Source of the DNA: Caballeronia sp. dw_276
GTDB lineage: Bacteria; Pseudomonadota; Gammaproteobacteria; Burkholderiales; Burkholderiaceae
Direction of reading: 5' to 3'
Length of the DNA: 64,000 bases
Assembly: GCF_018449635.1 (NCBI RefSeq)
Contig: NZ_JAAVUV010000011.1
Coordinates: 1 to 64,000, forward strand
Part shown: piece after piece, positions 47,401-56,309 of the stretch
Layout of the letters: every line of letters begins with the position of its first letter
Numbering within the stretch: position 1 is the first letter of the stretch
The notes under the pieces: generated by a model
What the model was told of the DNA's origin: nothing
The model's input: the letters and a program-made list of their open reading frames with translations, nothing else
Database searches by the model: none
Made by a program: the position numbers and the translations under genes

Positions 47401-47568
47401 GCTTCGATATGCATCCAGGTCGCGCATCAGGCTGAGCGAGCGCCGGGTGCGGACGTCGGCGTTACCTTGCAGCCCGATCTGCTCGTAAGCGACGAACGCG
47501 TTCGCGCCCATCGCCACGAGGACGACCGCGATGTTGACCAGCAGGCGGCGCGAGAAGATTGATTTCAT
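44383..47568 (-). CDS. PAS / LOV-like / GGDEF / EAL cyclic-di-GMP signalling protein
   Basis: A 1061-residue membrane-bound sensor. Two helices (about 9-27 and 184-204) bracket a helical periplasmic domain. PAS domains lie at about 225-340 and 355-465. A third at 477-592 is LOV-like, with GRDCRFLQ (Cys524), NYRKDG (556-561) and FWN (564-566), but Ile587 where LOV proteins have a flavin-binding Gln. GGDEF (683-687, motif RHGGDEF) has an RxxD inhibitory site (Arg674, Asp677). The EAL domain keeps EALVRW (811), LELTES, DDFGTGYSSL and EGVET. Both catalytic sites look intact, so it may make and break c-di-GMP. It overlaps yciA by 55 bases. Confidence 0.93.
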   Translation of the reverse strand: MKSIFSRRLLVNIAVVLVAMGANAFVAYEQIGLQGNADVRTRRSLSLMRDLDAYRSALGGSLPEIGRYEATGVLKPADVRADLESHVDALESGLRAQFAFEPGMHGAFDALAESARIAKRDAHSAFERAAADAPGATRDWARAAFVRLSEDQETLDVELAQLRARESDSLAATLNESARASSRAVFLLIVSMLAGGAALMYTFASHERSSRDKLRIARAMQRSNERFRDLFDAHPVPMWIVDGDTYRFVAVNPAALSHYGYTELEFLSMSVRDLHADNDFDKFTALLARSAGDHPGSQHSAGVWRHKRHDGAEVSADISSHSLTYSGQPGIFMLANDVTDRINAETEARRSKQMLESLIDNIPQRIFWKDLESRYLGCNSAFARDAGLARKEDVIGMTDCTLPWAAAGKLLRAEDNLVIATGQPVMNQERDFFVRGEMRTSLTSKLPLLDGAGRIIGVLGTYDDTTGRKRSELALRLQSRALDACVNAVLITATTGKGNVIEYANPAFKRITGYDPTEIVGRDCRFLQRDDLDQEGLNAIRAGLAANREVSAVLRNYRKDGVLFWNQLLVAPVPDANGQTTHHVGVINDVTEVIRYQEQLEYQANYDALTRLPNRNLLRDRLQEAIERARAGDTTLAVVFVDLDGFKNVNDSLGHSVGDRLLSVVAERLARCGRTGDTIARHGGDEFVAVLPDIACESALIGWMERVRSAISDPVWLDGTELYVGCSMGASLFPQDGADAETVLKKADLAMYRAKDMGRNTYQFYQPEMNASVGARMNVERRLRRALRDGEFLLHYQPQVDLKTGDVVGMEALVRWMDPEFGLVSPSSFIPVAEECGLIGPLAEWVLREACRQNKAWQDEGLPLARMSVNLSARQFQQRDIRELVTSVLTETGLEPQFLELELTESAIMHNADEAVTTLSDLATLGVGIAIDDFGTGYSSLAYLKRFPVHRLKIDRSFVADIGTPSGNETITSAIIALAHSLELQVIAEGVETAAQLDFLIARDCDEMQGFFFSQPLPAEDIPALLLSNQMRIAARAANLDNAIQSSAGSARGRRSLSVAT

Positions 47569-47670
47569 GGTTCCGATAACCGTCCACGGCGCGCGCTTTG
47601 GGAGTGAACGCGAGCCGTCGGTTCGAATACAGGTTATCGGCAGGGAATGCGGGGAATTTAGAGTAAGCGC

Positions 47671-48147
47671 TTAATCAGCGAGACCGAACTCTTTCATGGC
47701 GGGGACGAAATCGTGGTTCACCTCGCTTTTGCGCGACAACTTGGCGAGCGCATAACGCTGGAAGGCGGACAGCTCGGACCAGCGGCCGAGGCTTGGCGAA
47801 CCGATGCCGCACAGGCTGCTCTGGCGGATCACGCTTTCCGGCACGACGTCCGTATGCGCCCAGATCGGGTCGCTGTCAGGGGCGAACGTTTCGGGTTTTG
47901 CATCGGCGTGCGTGCGCAGCATTTCGGCAATAGTTTGATCGAACGCGGGTTCGATGGCGGCGTCGTCCTCCACCGGAAAGCGCGCGAGCAATTCGCGGTC
48001 GCTGTGCGGCAGGCGGCGCCATTCATCGAGGGAAATGCGCTGTCCGAATCGATCCAGATTAAAACGCACGACGAGCGGGATGAAGCTCAGATTCTCAGTC
48101 GACTCCAGTTCGAATCCGAACAGGCGCGGAGCGTCGTAAAGTGCCAT
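47671..48147 (-). CDS. nitrate reductase-associated protein
   Basis: A 158-residue soluble protein. Its start (LFGFELESTENLSFIPLVVRFNLDRFGQRISLDEWRRL), the block EMLRTHADAKPE and the end (LSAFQRYALAKLSRKSEVNHDFVPAMKEFGL) match the small family annotated as conserved nitrate reductase-associated. The function is unknown; members often sit next to assimilatory nitrate genes. Here it neighbours fdhD, a molybdoenzyme maturation gene, and lies about 6 kb from a nitrate transporter. Confidence 0.8.
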   Translation of the reverse strand: MALYDAPRLFGFELESTENLSFIPLVVRFNLDRFGQRISLDEWRRLPHSDRELLARFPVEDDAAIEPAFDQTIAEMLRTHADAKPETFAPDSDPIWAHTDVVPESVIRQSSLCGIGSPSLGRWSELSAFQRYALAKLSRKSEVNHDFVPAMKEFGLAD

Positions 48148-48341
48148 GGCGAGTGCCTCGTGGGCGAGAGGGTCAAGGGAAGCGAGTGAGGCCGCTGTAG
48201 GTTATCGTAGGGCCTTGAACGGCTTGTAGTGTGTCTGTTGCACCATAAAGCAGCAAGCGTTATGCCCGGATTTCTCTTATAAATTCTTATAGGTAGCGGC
48301 TAAAACGCGACATCGTAAGCAATTAGCAAGAGAACCAGATC

Positions 48342-49181
48342 ATGAATGAGACAGATATCGACGATCAACCCGGTTACGTGGAACGTCAAGTCAAGCGTCA
48401 CAGAATGGGCGAGATCCGCGAGACCGCCGACGACGTTGGTCAGGAATGGCCCGTCGCGCTCGTCTACAACGGCATTTCGCACGCGGTGATGATGTGCACG
48501 CCGCGCGATCTGGAAGCCTTTGCGGTAGGTTTTTCGCTGACCGAAGGGATTGTCGAGCGCGGCAGTGACATTCACGACATCGAGGTGTTTTTCCACAACG
48601 CCGAGGGCGACACGCTGCCGCATGCCGAAGTGCATCTGCAGGTCGTGCAGCAGGCATTTGTCGCGCTAAAGCAGAAACGCCGGGCGCTGGCCGGACGAAC
48701 GGGTTGCGGCGTGTGCGGTATCGAAAGTATCGATCTGCTGGATTTGCAGCCCGAACGCGTGCCGGATACAGGCTTCCTGACCCGTCTCGCCGATGACGCC
48801 ATCGCCCACGCCGCGCGTGAACTGCCGGCGCACCAGCAGTTGTCGAAGTTGACGGGCGGATTGCACGCCGCCGCCTGGTGCGACGAAACCGGCGCCGTCA
48901 AATACGCTTTCGAGGACGTCGGCCGTCACAACGCGCTCGACAAGCTGATCGGCCATCTCGTTCTGCAACGCGTGGATACCACGCAAGGCTTCGTGTTTTT
49001 ATCGAGCCGGGCGAGTTATGAACTCGTGCGCAAGTCGGCACGAGTCGGCGTGCCGATGCTCGTAACGATTTCCGCGCCGACATCGCTGGCCATTTCCATC
49101 GCGGAAAAAGCCGGGTTGCGGCTGGTCAGTTTTGCGCGCGAGAACGGGTTTGTGGAGTACGGGCGCGTGCAAGGCATTTGA
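48342..49181 (+). CDS. fdhD: formate dehydrogenase accessory sulfurtransferase FdhD
   Basis: A 279-residue protein that passes sulfur from IscS to the molybdenum cofactor of formate dehydrogenases. The functional cysteines are Cys122 and Cys125 in GRTGCGVCGIES. It also has ALVYNGISHAVMMCTPRDLEAFAVGFSLTEGI, GGLHAAAWCD, EDVGRHNALDKLIG and SSRASYELVRKSARVGVPMLVTIS. The N-terminal leader is longer than in many FdhD proteins. No formate dehydrogenase genes lie in the window. It ends 15 bases before the convergent enoyl-CoA hydratase gene. Confidence 0.95.
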   Translation: MNETDIDDQPGYVERQVKRHRMGEIRETADDVGQEWPVALVYNGISHAVMMCTPRDLEAFAVGFSLTEGIVERGSDIHDIEVFFHNAEGDTLPHAEVHLQVVQQAFVALKQKRRALAGRTGCGVCGIESIDLLDLQPERVPDTGFLTRLADDAIAHAARELPAHQQLSKLTGGLHAAAWCDETGAVKYAFEDVGRHNALDKLIGHLVLQRVDTTQGFVFLSSRASYELVRKSARVGVPMLVTISAPTSLAISIAEKAGLRLVSFARENGFVEYGRVQGI

Positions 49182-49196
49182 TACGCGCCCTTCTGC

Positions 49197-49961
49197 TCAA
49201 TTAAACCGGCTGAAATCCGGCTTGCGCTTCTCGAAAAATGCCGTGAACGCCTCCTTCGCTTCGGGCGAAGTCAGCATGCTGGAGAAGTATTCCGCCTCTT
49301 TGGCCATCTGCGCGCTGACTTCATCGGCCTGACCGCCCTTCATCAACGCCTTCGTCGCCTTCAGCGATGCCGGCGGCAATGCCGCGAGTTTCCTCGCCTG
49401 CGCGAACGCAAAATCACCGACCTCCTCCGCCGATAAAACCCGGTTCACGATCCCCATATTCGCGGCTTCGTTTGCATCGAACGGTTCGCCAAGCAGCAGC
49501 TTTTCTGCCGCCCGTTGATAACCGGCAATGCGCGGCAAAAGCAGGCTCGACGCGGCTTCCGGACACAACCCGAGGTTCACGAACGGCAGCACGAATTTAG
49601 CCGTCGATGCGGCATAAACCAGGTCGCAATGCAGCAGCATCGTCGTACCGATACCCACTGCCCCGCCGGCCACAGCCGCCACGACCGGTTTCTGCGCCGT
49701 GCTGATCCGGCGCAGAAACTGGAATACGGGCGCGTCCGGCTTCGAAGGCGGCGCTTTCATGAAGTCTTCGAGATCATTGCCGGCGCTGAACGTATCGCCT
49801 GCAGCGCGAATCAGCACCACGCGCACTGACGGATCGTTTTCGGCATCGAAGAAAGCATCGGCCATGGTTTGATACATCTCGGCCGTCAGCGCATTTTTGC
49901 GTGCCGGGCGATTGATCGTGATGCTCAAAACGCCGTCGATGTGTTCCGTGATGATGTCCAT
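49197..49961 (-). CDS. enoyl-CoA hydratase/isomerase family protein
   Basis: A 254-residue crotonase-fold protein. Oxyanion-hole segments are AAGDTFSAGNDLEDFM and AVAGGAVGIGTTMLLHCDLVYA. One of the usual hydratase glutamates is replaced, so isomerase activity is possible. It is the last gene of the tetR-led beta-oxidation operon and hydrates or isomerises enoyl-CoAs. Confidence 0.88.
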   Translation of the reverse strand: MDIITEHIDGVLSITINRPARKNALTAEMYQTMADAFFDAENDPSVRVVLIRAAGDTFSAGNDLEDFMKAPPSKPDAPVFQFLRRISTAQKPVVAAVAGGAVGIGTTMLLHCDLVYAASTAKFVLPFVNLGLCPEAASSLLLPRIAGYQRAAEKLLLGEPFDANEAANMGIVNRVLSAEEVGDFAFAQARKLAALPPASLKATKALMKGGQADEVSAQMAKEAEYFSSMLTSPEAKEAFTAFFEKRKPDFSRFN

Positions 49962-50037
49962 TCTTGTCTCCTGAATGAATAACGGCTCGCGAACCGGAAG
50001 GCGCGCGAACCGTCGTTATGCCTTAACGGATTAGCGC

Positions 50038-51237
50038 TTACATCCGTTCGATAATGCCCGCCGCGCCCATGCCCGTTCCCACGCACATGGTCACCATGCC
50101 GTACTTGAGGTTGCGCCGGCGCAAGCCGTGCACGACCGTCGCGGCGCGAATGGCGCCCGTTGCGCCGAGCGGATGACCCAGCGCGATCGCGCCGCCAAGC
50201 GGATTGATCTTCGATGGATCCAGCCCCAGGTCCTGAATCACAGCCAGCGATTGCGCCGCGAACGCCTCGTTGAGTTCAATCCAGTCGATATCGTCCTGCG
50301 TCAAACCGGCCGCTTTCAACGCTGCGGGAATCGCTTCCTTCGGCCCGATGCCCATGATTTCCGGCGGCACGCCGCGCACCGCGAAACTCACGAAACGCGC
50401 GAGCGGCGTCAGGTTGAATTGCTTCAGGATCTTCTCGCTGACCACGATCAACGCGCCGGCGCCATCGGACGTTTGCGAGCTGTTGCCGGCCGTGACCGAA
50501 CCTTTCGCGGCGAAAACCGGACGCAATTTGCCAAGGCCTTCCATGGTCGTGTCCTGACGCGGGCCTTCGTCGTTCTTGATCTCGCGCGCGTTGACACGAA
50601 TCTCGCCCGTCGCCAGATCCGGGAAACGTTCGTTCAGCGTGAACGCGGCGATTTCATCGTCGAATTCGCCGGTACGCTGCGCTTCCAATGCACGCCGATG
50701 CGATTCCACCGAGAATGCGTCCTGCGCTTCACGGCTGATCTTCCAGCGTTCGGCCACGCGTTCGGCGGTCAAACCCATGCCGTAGGCGATGCCGACGTTT
50801 TCATCGCGATCGAAGATATGCGGCGACAGCGACGGCTTGTTGCCCATCATGGGCACCATGCTCATGGATTCACATCCACCCGCGATCATCACATCCGATT
50901 CACCGACGCGAATCCGGTCGGCGGCCATCGCCAGCGCGGTCACGCCCGATGCGCAGAACCGGTTCACGGTCACGCCGCCAACGGTGTTCGGCAAGCCGGC
51001 CAGCAATGCGCCGATACGCGCCACATTCAGCCCTTGCTCGCCTTCTGGAATCGCGCAGCCGATGATCGCGTCTTCGATCAGCTTCGTATCCAGCCCGGGC
51101 ACTTGCGCGACCGCTGATCGGATCGCGTGGACCAGCAGTTCGTCTGGGCGCGTGTTCTTGAAAATGCCGCGCGGCGCCTTGCCGATAGGCGTCCGGCTCG
51201 CGGCGACGATGTATGCGTCCTGCACTTGTTTGCTCAT
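50038..51237 (-). CDS. acetyl-CoA C-acyltransferase (thiolase)
   Basis: A 399-residue thiolase. The acylated cysteine is Cys95 (NRFCASGVTALAMA), the second conserved block is GGAIALGHPLGATGAIRA, and the C-terminal cysteine is in MCVGTGMGAAGI. It catalyses the last step of fatty-acid beta-oxidation. It follows the HAD/ECH gene by 30 bases. FadA/FadI equivalence is likely by context. Confidence 0.93.
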   Translation of the reverse strand: MSKQVQDAYIVAASRTPIGKAPRGIFKNTRPDELLVHAIRSAVAQVPGLDTKLIEDAIIGCAIPEGEQGLNVARIGALLAGLPNTVGGVTVNRFCASGVTALAMAADRIRVGESDVMIAGGCESMSMVPMMGNKPSLSPHIFDRDENVGIAYGMGLTAERVAERWKISREAQDAFSVESHRRALEAQRTGEFDDEIAAFTLNERFPDLATGEIRVNAREIKNDEGPRQDTTMEGLGKLRPVFAAKGSVTAGNSSQTSDGAGALIVVSEKILKQFNLTPLARFVSFAVRGVPPEIMGIGPKEAIPAALKAAGLTQDDIDWIELNEAFAAQSLAVIQDLGLDPSKINPLGGAIALGHPLGATGAIRAATVVHGLRRRNLKYGMVTMCVGTGMGAAGIIERM

Positions 51238-51267
51238 TTGCAGCTCTCCAAAAGTCCTGCCCGCGCC

Positions 51268-53703
51268 TTAGTTACGAACCGGCTTGCCGGTCTGCAACAT
51301 GCCCATGATCCGTTCCTGCGTCTTCGCAGTGCCGAGCAAGTCGACAAACGCGCGACGTTCGAGCGCCAGCAACCATTCTTCATCGACGAAACTTCCTGCT
51401 TCCACGTCTCCGCCGCACACCGCTTCCGCGATACGGCTCGCGATCAGGAAATCGTGATCGCTGATGAAGCGGCCGTCGCGCATGTTCACGAGCGACGCCT
51501 TGATGGTCGAGATCGCCGAACGCCCGGCCACCGGAATCTGCGTGTTACGCAACGGCGCACGATAACCGGCCGCTGAGAGCGCACGCGCCTCCTTCTTCGC
51601 GATATCGAGCAATTCGTGCACGTTGAAAACGATCGTGTCGGATGGCTTGAGATAACCCATCGAGCGCGCTTCCAAAGCCGATGCGGAGACCTTCGCCATC
51701 GCGGCGTTTTCGAACGATCTCTGCAGGAATTTCAGCAGATCGCTCGTCGCATTCACGGCGGTAGCCGCGGTCGCCGCACGCAACGCCGCTTCCTTCAAGC
51801 CGCCGCCGGCAGGCACCAAACCCACGCCCACTTCCACCAGCCCCATATAAGTCTCGACGTGCGCAACACGCTTGGCCGAATGCAGCGCGAGTTCGCAACC
51901 GCCGCCAAGCGCAATGCCCGACACAGCCGCGACCACCGGCACGCTCGCGTACTTCACGCGCAACATGCCTTGCTGGAAGTTCTTCACAAACGGTTCGATG
52001 CCCTTCGCGCCGCCCATCATGAACGCGGGCATGGCTTCTTCGAGGTTCGCGCCGGCCGAGAACGCGCCGCCCGGATTGCCGAGTTTCAACGCCGACGTTT
52101 GCCAGATCACGACGCCCTTGTAATCGGCTTCGGCCAGTTCGATGGCCTTCGTCAGGCCTTCGATCACCGCCGGTCCGATCGTGTTCATCTTGCTCTTGAA
52201 CGATACGATCACGACGTCGTCTTCGCCCGCGCGGTCATCGACCCAGGCGCGCACGGCATCGGTTTCGAACAGCGTCTTGCCGTAGGTTTTCGGATCGACG
52301 CCCGCTTCGCCAATCAGCGGCGCGCGGAAAACCTGCTTCGTGTAGACATCGAGCGATGAACGCGGGATGAATTTCGATGCGCTCGGCGACCACGCGCCTT
52401 CAGCGGTATGCACGCCGCCCTTCTCGGCCACGGGACCATCGAATACCCACGATGGCAGCGGCGCCTTCGACAACGCCTTGCCTGCATCGATATCTTCCTT
52501 CACCCATTGCGCGACCTGCGTCCAGCCCGCCGCTTGCCATCCTTCGAACGGGCCTTCGTTCCAGCCGAAACCCCAGCGAATGGCGAGATCGATATCGCGC
52601 GCGTTATCCGCAACGGATTCCAGATGCACGCCGATGTAATGAAACACATCGCGGAAGATGGACCACAGGAATTGCGCTTGCGGATGCTGCGATTCACGCA
52701 GGAGCTTCAGGCGTTCTGCAGGCGGCCGCTTCAGGATGCGGCCGACGAGTTCATCCGCCTTGCCGCCGCCATCAACATACGTTCCCGTCTTCGGGTCCAG
52801 CACCTTGATGGCCTTGCCTTCCTTCTTGTAGAAACCCGCGCCCGACTTCTGTCCCAGTGCGCCGTTCTTCACCAGCCCGGCAAGCACCGCCGGCGTCTCG
52901 TACAACGCGAAGAAAGGATCGTCGGGCAGGTTGTCCTGCATCGTCTTGATGACGTGCGCCATGGTGTCGAGACCGACCACGTCCGCCGTGCGGAACGTCG
53001 CCGATTTCGCGCGACCGAGACGGGCGCCGGTGAGGTCATCGACTTCATCGAAACGCAGTCCGAACTTCTCGGCTTCCGCGATCACCGCGAGAATCGAAAA
53101 CACGCCCACGCGATTCGCGATGAAATTCGGCGTGTCCTTCGCGCGCACGACGCCCTTGCCGACCACGCTCGTCAGGAAGGTTTCGAGCTGATCGAGAATT
53201 TGCGGCTGCGTGGTATCGGTCGGAATGAGTTCGACCAGATGCATGTAGCGCGGCGGATTGAAAAAGTGCACGCCGCAAAAACGCGCTTTCAACTCGTCCG
53301 AAAAGCCCGTCGACAACTCCGTGATCGACAACCCCGACGTGTTCGTCGCGAAAATCGCCTTCTCGCCGATATACGGCGAAACCTTCTTGTAGAGATCGTG
53401 CTTCCAGTCCATGCGCTCGGCGATGGCTTCGATCACGAGATCACACTCTTTCAGCTTCTCGATGTCGTCGTCGTAATTCGCGGGCTGAATATATTGCGCG
53501 TCTTCCTTCACGCCGAACGGCGCGGGCGACAGCTTTTTCAGATTCTCGATCGCCTTCAACGCGATGCCGTTCTTCGGACCTTCTTTTGCCGGCAGGTCGA
53601 ACAGCAGGACCGGCACCTGGGCGTTGATCAGATGCGCAGCGATCTGCGCGCCCATCACGCCGGCGCCGAGCACCGCCACCTTGCGTATGTTCAGATTGCT
53701 CAC
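51268..53703 (-). CDS. 3-hydroxyacyl-CoA dehydrogenase / enoyl-CoA hydratase fusion
   Basis: An 811-residue bifunctional enzyme. The NAD-binding dehydrogenase part comes first (VAVLGAGVMGAQIAAHLINAQVPVLLFDLP, residues 8-38; HFFNPPRYMHLVELIPT) with its C-terminal dimer domain to about 400. The crotonase hydratase domain follows in the second half (FSAGANLEEAM, GIALGGGCELALHSAKRV, GLVPAGGGLKEAAL). This is the reverse of E. coli FadB/FadJ domain order, a known form in Burkholderia-Ralstonia. It lies between acyl-CoA dehydrogenase and thiolase genes in one operon. Confidence 0.92.
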   Translation of the reverse strand: MSNLNIRKVAVLGAGVMGAQIAAHLINAQVPVLLFDLPAKEGPKNGIALKAIENLKKLSPAPFGVKEDAQYIQPANYDDDIEKLKECDLVIEAIAERMDWKHDLYKKVSPYIGEKAIFATNTSGLSITELSTGFSDELKARFCGVHFFNPPRYMHLVELIPTDTTQPQILDQLETFLTSVVGKGVVRAKDTPNFIANRVGVFSILAVIAEAEKFGLRFDEVDDLTGARLGRAKSATFRTADVVGLDTMAHVIKTMQDNLPDDPFFALYETPAVLAGLVKNGALGQKSGAGFYKKEGKAIKVLDPKTGTYVDGGGKADELVGRILKRPPAERLKLLRESQHPQAQFLWSIFRDVFHYIGVHLESVADNARDIDLAIRWGFGWNEGPFEGWQAAGWTQVAQWVKEDIDAGKALSKAPLPSWVFDGPVAEKGGVHTAEGAWSPSASKFIPRSSLDVYTKQVFRAPLIGEAGVDPKTYGKTLFETDAVRAWVDDRAGEDDVVIVSFKSKMNTIGPAVIEGLTKAIELAEADYKGVVIWQTSALKLGNPGGAFSAGANLEEAMPAFMMGGAKGIEPFVKNFQQGMLRVKYASVPVVAAVSGIALGGGCELALHSAKRVAHVETYMGLVEVGVGLVPAGGGLKEAALRAATAATAVNATSDLLKFLQRSFENAAMAKVSASALEARSMGYLKPSDTIVFNVHELLDIAKKEARALSAAGYRAPLRNTQIPVAGRSAISTIKASLVNMRDGRFISDHDFLIASRIAEAVCGGDVEAGSFVDEEWLLALERRAFVDLLGTAKTQERIMGMLQTGKPVRN

Positions 53704-53777
53704 GTTTGTCTCCGGGAGGGATATTCGGTATGACGATGCGCCACGTCCATCAGGACGAAGCGCATAGCAAAAGAGGC

Positions 53778-55565
53778 CTAGAACAAGGCTTCGTCGTATT
53801 CCATCAGCGTCTTCGATCCGGCGCGCGCGGCGCGAATCGTCGATGCCGTTTCAGGCAGCAACTTGGCGAAGTAGAAACGCGCAGTGGCGAGCTTCGCCTT
53901 GTAGAACGGATCGCCTTCGGCTTCTTTATCCAGCGCGATACGCGCCATGCGCGCCCAAAAATACGAGAACACCAGATGCCCGACGGTGCGCAGATAAGGC
54001 ACGGCAGCGGCGCCGACTTCGTCCGGATTCTGCATGGCCTTCATGCCGATTTCCATCGTCAGTTTCTGCACCTTGTCGCCAATGTCCGCGAGCGGGTTGA
54101 TGAATTCCTGCATCTCCGGCTTTACGCCTTCCTCTTCCACGAAGTCCGTCACAAGCTTGCCGAACTTCTTCAGCTTCGCGCCCATATCGCCAAGAATCTT
54201 GCGGCCGAGCAGGTCCAGCGCCTGAATCGAATTCGTGCCTTCGTAGATCATGTTGATGCGGGCATCGCGCACGTATTGCTCCATGCCCCATTCGGAGATG
54301 AAGCCGTGGCCGCCGTAGATCTGCATGCCCATGTTCGTGCCTTCGAACGCGTTATCGGTCAGGAAGGCCTTGATGACCGGCGTCAGCAGCGCGACCAGGT
54401 CGGCTGCGTCCTTGCGTGCGGTTTCATCGGCGTGCGACAGTTCTTTATCGATGTTGAGCGCCGCCCAGTACGTGAACGCACGGCCCGCTTCGGCGTAGGC
54501 CTTTTGCGTGAGCAACATGCGACGAACATCCGGATGCACGATGATCGGATCAGCGCCCTTCTCAGGCGCTTTAGGCCCGGTCAGCGAGCGCATTTGCAGG
54601 CGTTCCTTCGCATACGTCAACGAGTTCTGATATGCGATTTCCGTCAGCCCGAGCCCTTGCATGCCGACGCCCAGACGCGCGGCGTTCATCATCACGAACA
54701 TGGCGTTCAAGCCCTTGTTCGGCTCGCCGACAAGCCAGCCCTTCGCCGAATCCAGATTGATCACGCACGTTGAATTACCGTGAATGCCCATCTTGTGTTC
54801 GATGGAACCGCACTTCACGCCATTGCGTTCGCCGGGAGCGCCGGCATCCGTCGGAATGAATTTCGGCACGATGAAAAGCGAGATGCCCTTCGTGCCATTC
54901 GGTGCGCCCGGCAAGCGAGCCAGCACCAGATGCACGATGTTCTCGGCCAGATCATGCTCACCGCTGGAGATGAAAATCTTCGTGCCGCTGATGGCGTAGG
55001 AACCGTCGCTGTTCGGCTCCGCCTTCGTGCGCAGCATGCCGAGGTCCGTGCCGCAATGCGGTTCGGTCAGGCACATCGTGCCGGTCCAGGTGCCATCGAC
55101 GAGTTTCGGCAAGTACGCTTTTTGCAGCTCGGGCGCGCCGTGCGCGTGCAGGCACTCATAGGCGCCATGCGAAAGGCCGGGGTACATCGTCCAGGCCTGA
55201 TTCGCCGAGTTCAGCATTTCGAAGAGCGCGTTGTTCACGAACGCCGGCAAACCCTGGCCGCCGTATTCCGGATCGCAACCGAGAGCAGGCCAGCCCGCTT
55301 CCACGTATTGCTTGTAGGCTTCCTTGAAGCCCGCAGGCGTGCGCACGACGCCATCGCCTTCATACGTGCAGCCTTCACGATCGCCCACCTGGTTCAGCGG
55401 GAAGAGCACTTCGGCGCAGAACTTGCCGGCTTCTTCCAGAACCTGATTGATCGTGTCGGCGTCGAGGTCCGCATGCTTAGGCATGTTCTTGACCTCGTTT
55501 TCCACGTTGAGCAATTCGTGCAACACGAATTGCATGTCACGCAGCGGCGCTGTGTACTGTCCCAT
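53778..55565 (-). CDS. acyl-CoA dehydrogenase with C-terminal domain
   Basis: A 595-residue flavoprotein of the longer acyl-CoA dehydrogenase group. It has MYPGLSHGAYECLHAHG, TMCLTEPHCGTDLGMLRTKA, the middle beta-domain, IYEGTNSIQALDLLGRKI, which carries the likely catalytic Glu, and an extra C-terminal domain. It catalyses the first beta-oxidation step. It follows the tetR gene by 93 bases on the same strand. Confidence 0.92.
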   Translation of the reverse strand: MGQYTAPLRDMQFVLHELLNVENEVKNMPKHADLDADTINQVLEEAGKFCAEVLFPLNQVGDREGCTYEGDGVVRTPAGFKEAYKQYVEAGWPALGCDPEYGGQGLPAFVNNALFEMLNSANQAWTMYPGLSHGAYECLHAHGAPELQKAYLPKLVDGTWTGTMCLTEPHCGTDLGMLRTKAEPNSDGSYAISGTKIFISSGEHDLAENIVHLVLARLPGAPNGTKGISLFIVPKFIPTDAGAPGERNGVKCGSIEHKMGIHGNSTCVINLDSAKGWLVGEPNKGLNAMFVMMNAARLGVGMQGLGLTEIAYQNSLTYAKERLQMRSLTGPKAPEKGADPIIVHPDVRRMLLTQKAYAEAGRAFTYWAALNIDKELSHADETARKDAADLVALLTPVIKAFLTDNAFEGTNMGMQIYGGHGFISEWGMEQYVRDARINMIYEGTNSIQALDLLGRKILGDMGAKLKKFGKLVTDFVEEEGVKPEMQEFINPLADIGDKVQKLTMEIGMKAMQNPDEVGAAAVPYLRTVGHLVFSYFWARMARIALDKEAEGDPFYKAKLATARFYFAKLLPETASTIRAARAGSKTLMEYDEALF

Positions 55566-55658
55566 TCTTCATCTCCAAGTGTCCAGGAAGCTTGGGCCCT
55601 GAGCGCCGCCGAATCCGCTGCGTTACCGCGTTCTGCTGATTAGCTGATTCGTCGACGC

Positions 55659-56276
55659 CTAATGGCCGTTGCTTTGATACGAAACAATCGTTTTTTCCAG
55701 CGCGTCCCGCGTCAGTTGCACTGCCTCCGGTAAATGCAGGAAGCGCGCGTCATGATGCAGACCGAGCGTGAAACTATAGAGTTCAAAAAGCATCAGCGCA
55801 GGATCGGTGTCCGCACGCAAATGGCCTTCGTCCTTCGCCTGGTTGATCGCGCGCGTCAGCGCTGCTCGCCAAGTCGTCACGCTATGCACGAGTTGATCAC
55901 GCACTGCACTGTCGGCGCGATCGTCGTACTCCACCGCACCGCTGATGTAGATACAGCCCGTCGTCACTTCCTCGATGCGCTTTTCCATCCAGCGCGCCAA
56001 CATGGAACGCAAACGCGGCAAACCGCGTGCTTCGCGAAGACTCGGGTAAAACACTTCGTCTTCAAAGCGGCGGTGATATTCCTTCACCACTTCGACTTGC
56101 AGATCCTCGCGCGAACCGAAGTGCGCGAACACGCCGCTCTTGCTCATCTGCATCCGCTCGGCCAGCAAGCCGATCGTCAATCCCTCAAGTCCGTCCCGGC
56201 TAGCCAGGTCCAACGCGGCGTCGAGGATTGCGACTCGTGTCTGTTCGCCTTTTCGCATGATTTTTACCGTTTTCAT
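55659..56276 (-). CDS. TetR family regulator of the fatty-acid operon
   Basis: A 205-residue TetR protein with HTH at about 10-60 (RVAILDAALDLASRDGLEGLTIGLLAERMQMSKSGVFAHFGSREDLQ) and a helical ligand domain with GCIYISGAVEYDD. It leads the operon that goes on to acyl-CoA dehydrogenase, HAD/ECH, thiolase and enoyl-CoA hydratase. A near-perfect 20-bp palindrome 14 bases upstream of the start suggests autorepression relieved by acyl-CoA. Start is ATG 56276 or the in-frame ATG at 56258; neither has a clear ribosome site. Confidence 0.9.
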   Translation of the reverse strand: MKTVKIMRKGEQTRVAILDAALDLASRDGLEGLTIGLLAERMQMSKSGVFAHFGSREDLQVEVVKEYHRRFEDEVFYPSLREARGLPRLRSMLARWMEKRIEEVTTGCIYISGAVEYDDRADSAVRDQLVHSVTTWRAALTRAINQAKDEGHLRADTDPALMLFELYSFTLGLHHDARFLHLPEAVQLTRDALEKTIVSYQSNGH

Positions 56277-56289
56277 TTAATCGAAATAA

Positions 56290-56309
56290 AATCGAACGGC
56301 CGTACGATT
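56290..56309. promoter_or_regulatory. candidate operator of the beta-oxidation TetR regulator
   Basis: AATCGAACGGCCGTACGATT is a 20-bp palindrome broken only at one symmetric A/A pair. It lies 14 bases upstream of the tetR start, so a bound repressor would block the operon promoter. Confidence 0.7.

Noticed and set aside
49979-50019. Inverted/direct repeats between thiolase and enoyl-CoA hydratase genes
   Set aside because: Arms pair imperfectly and the repeated CGCGAACCG is short; probably incidental in GC-rich DNA.
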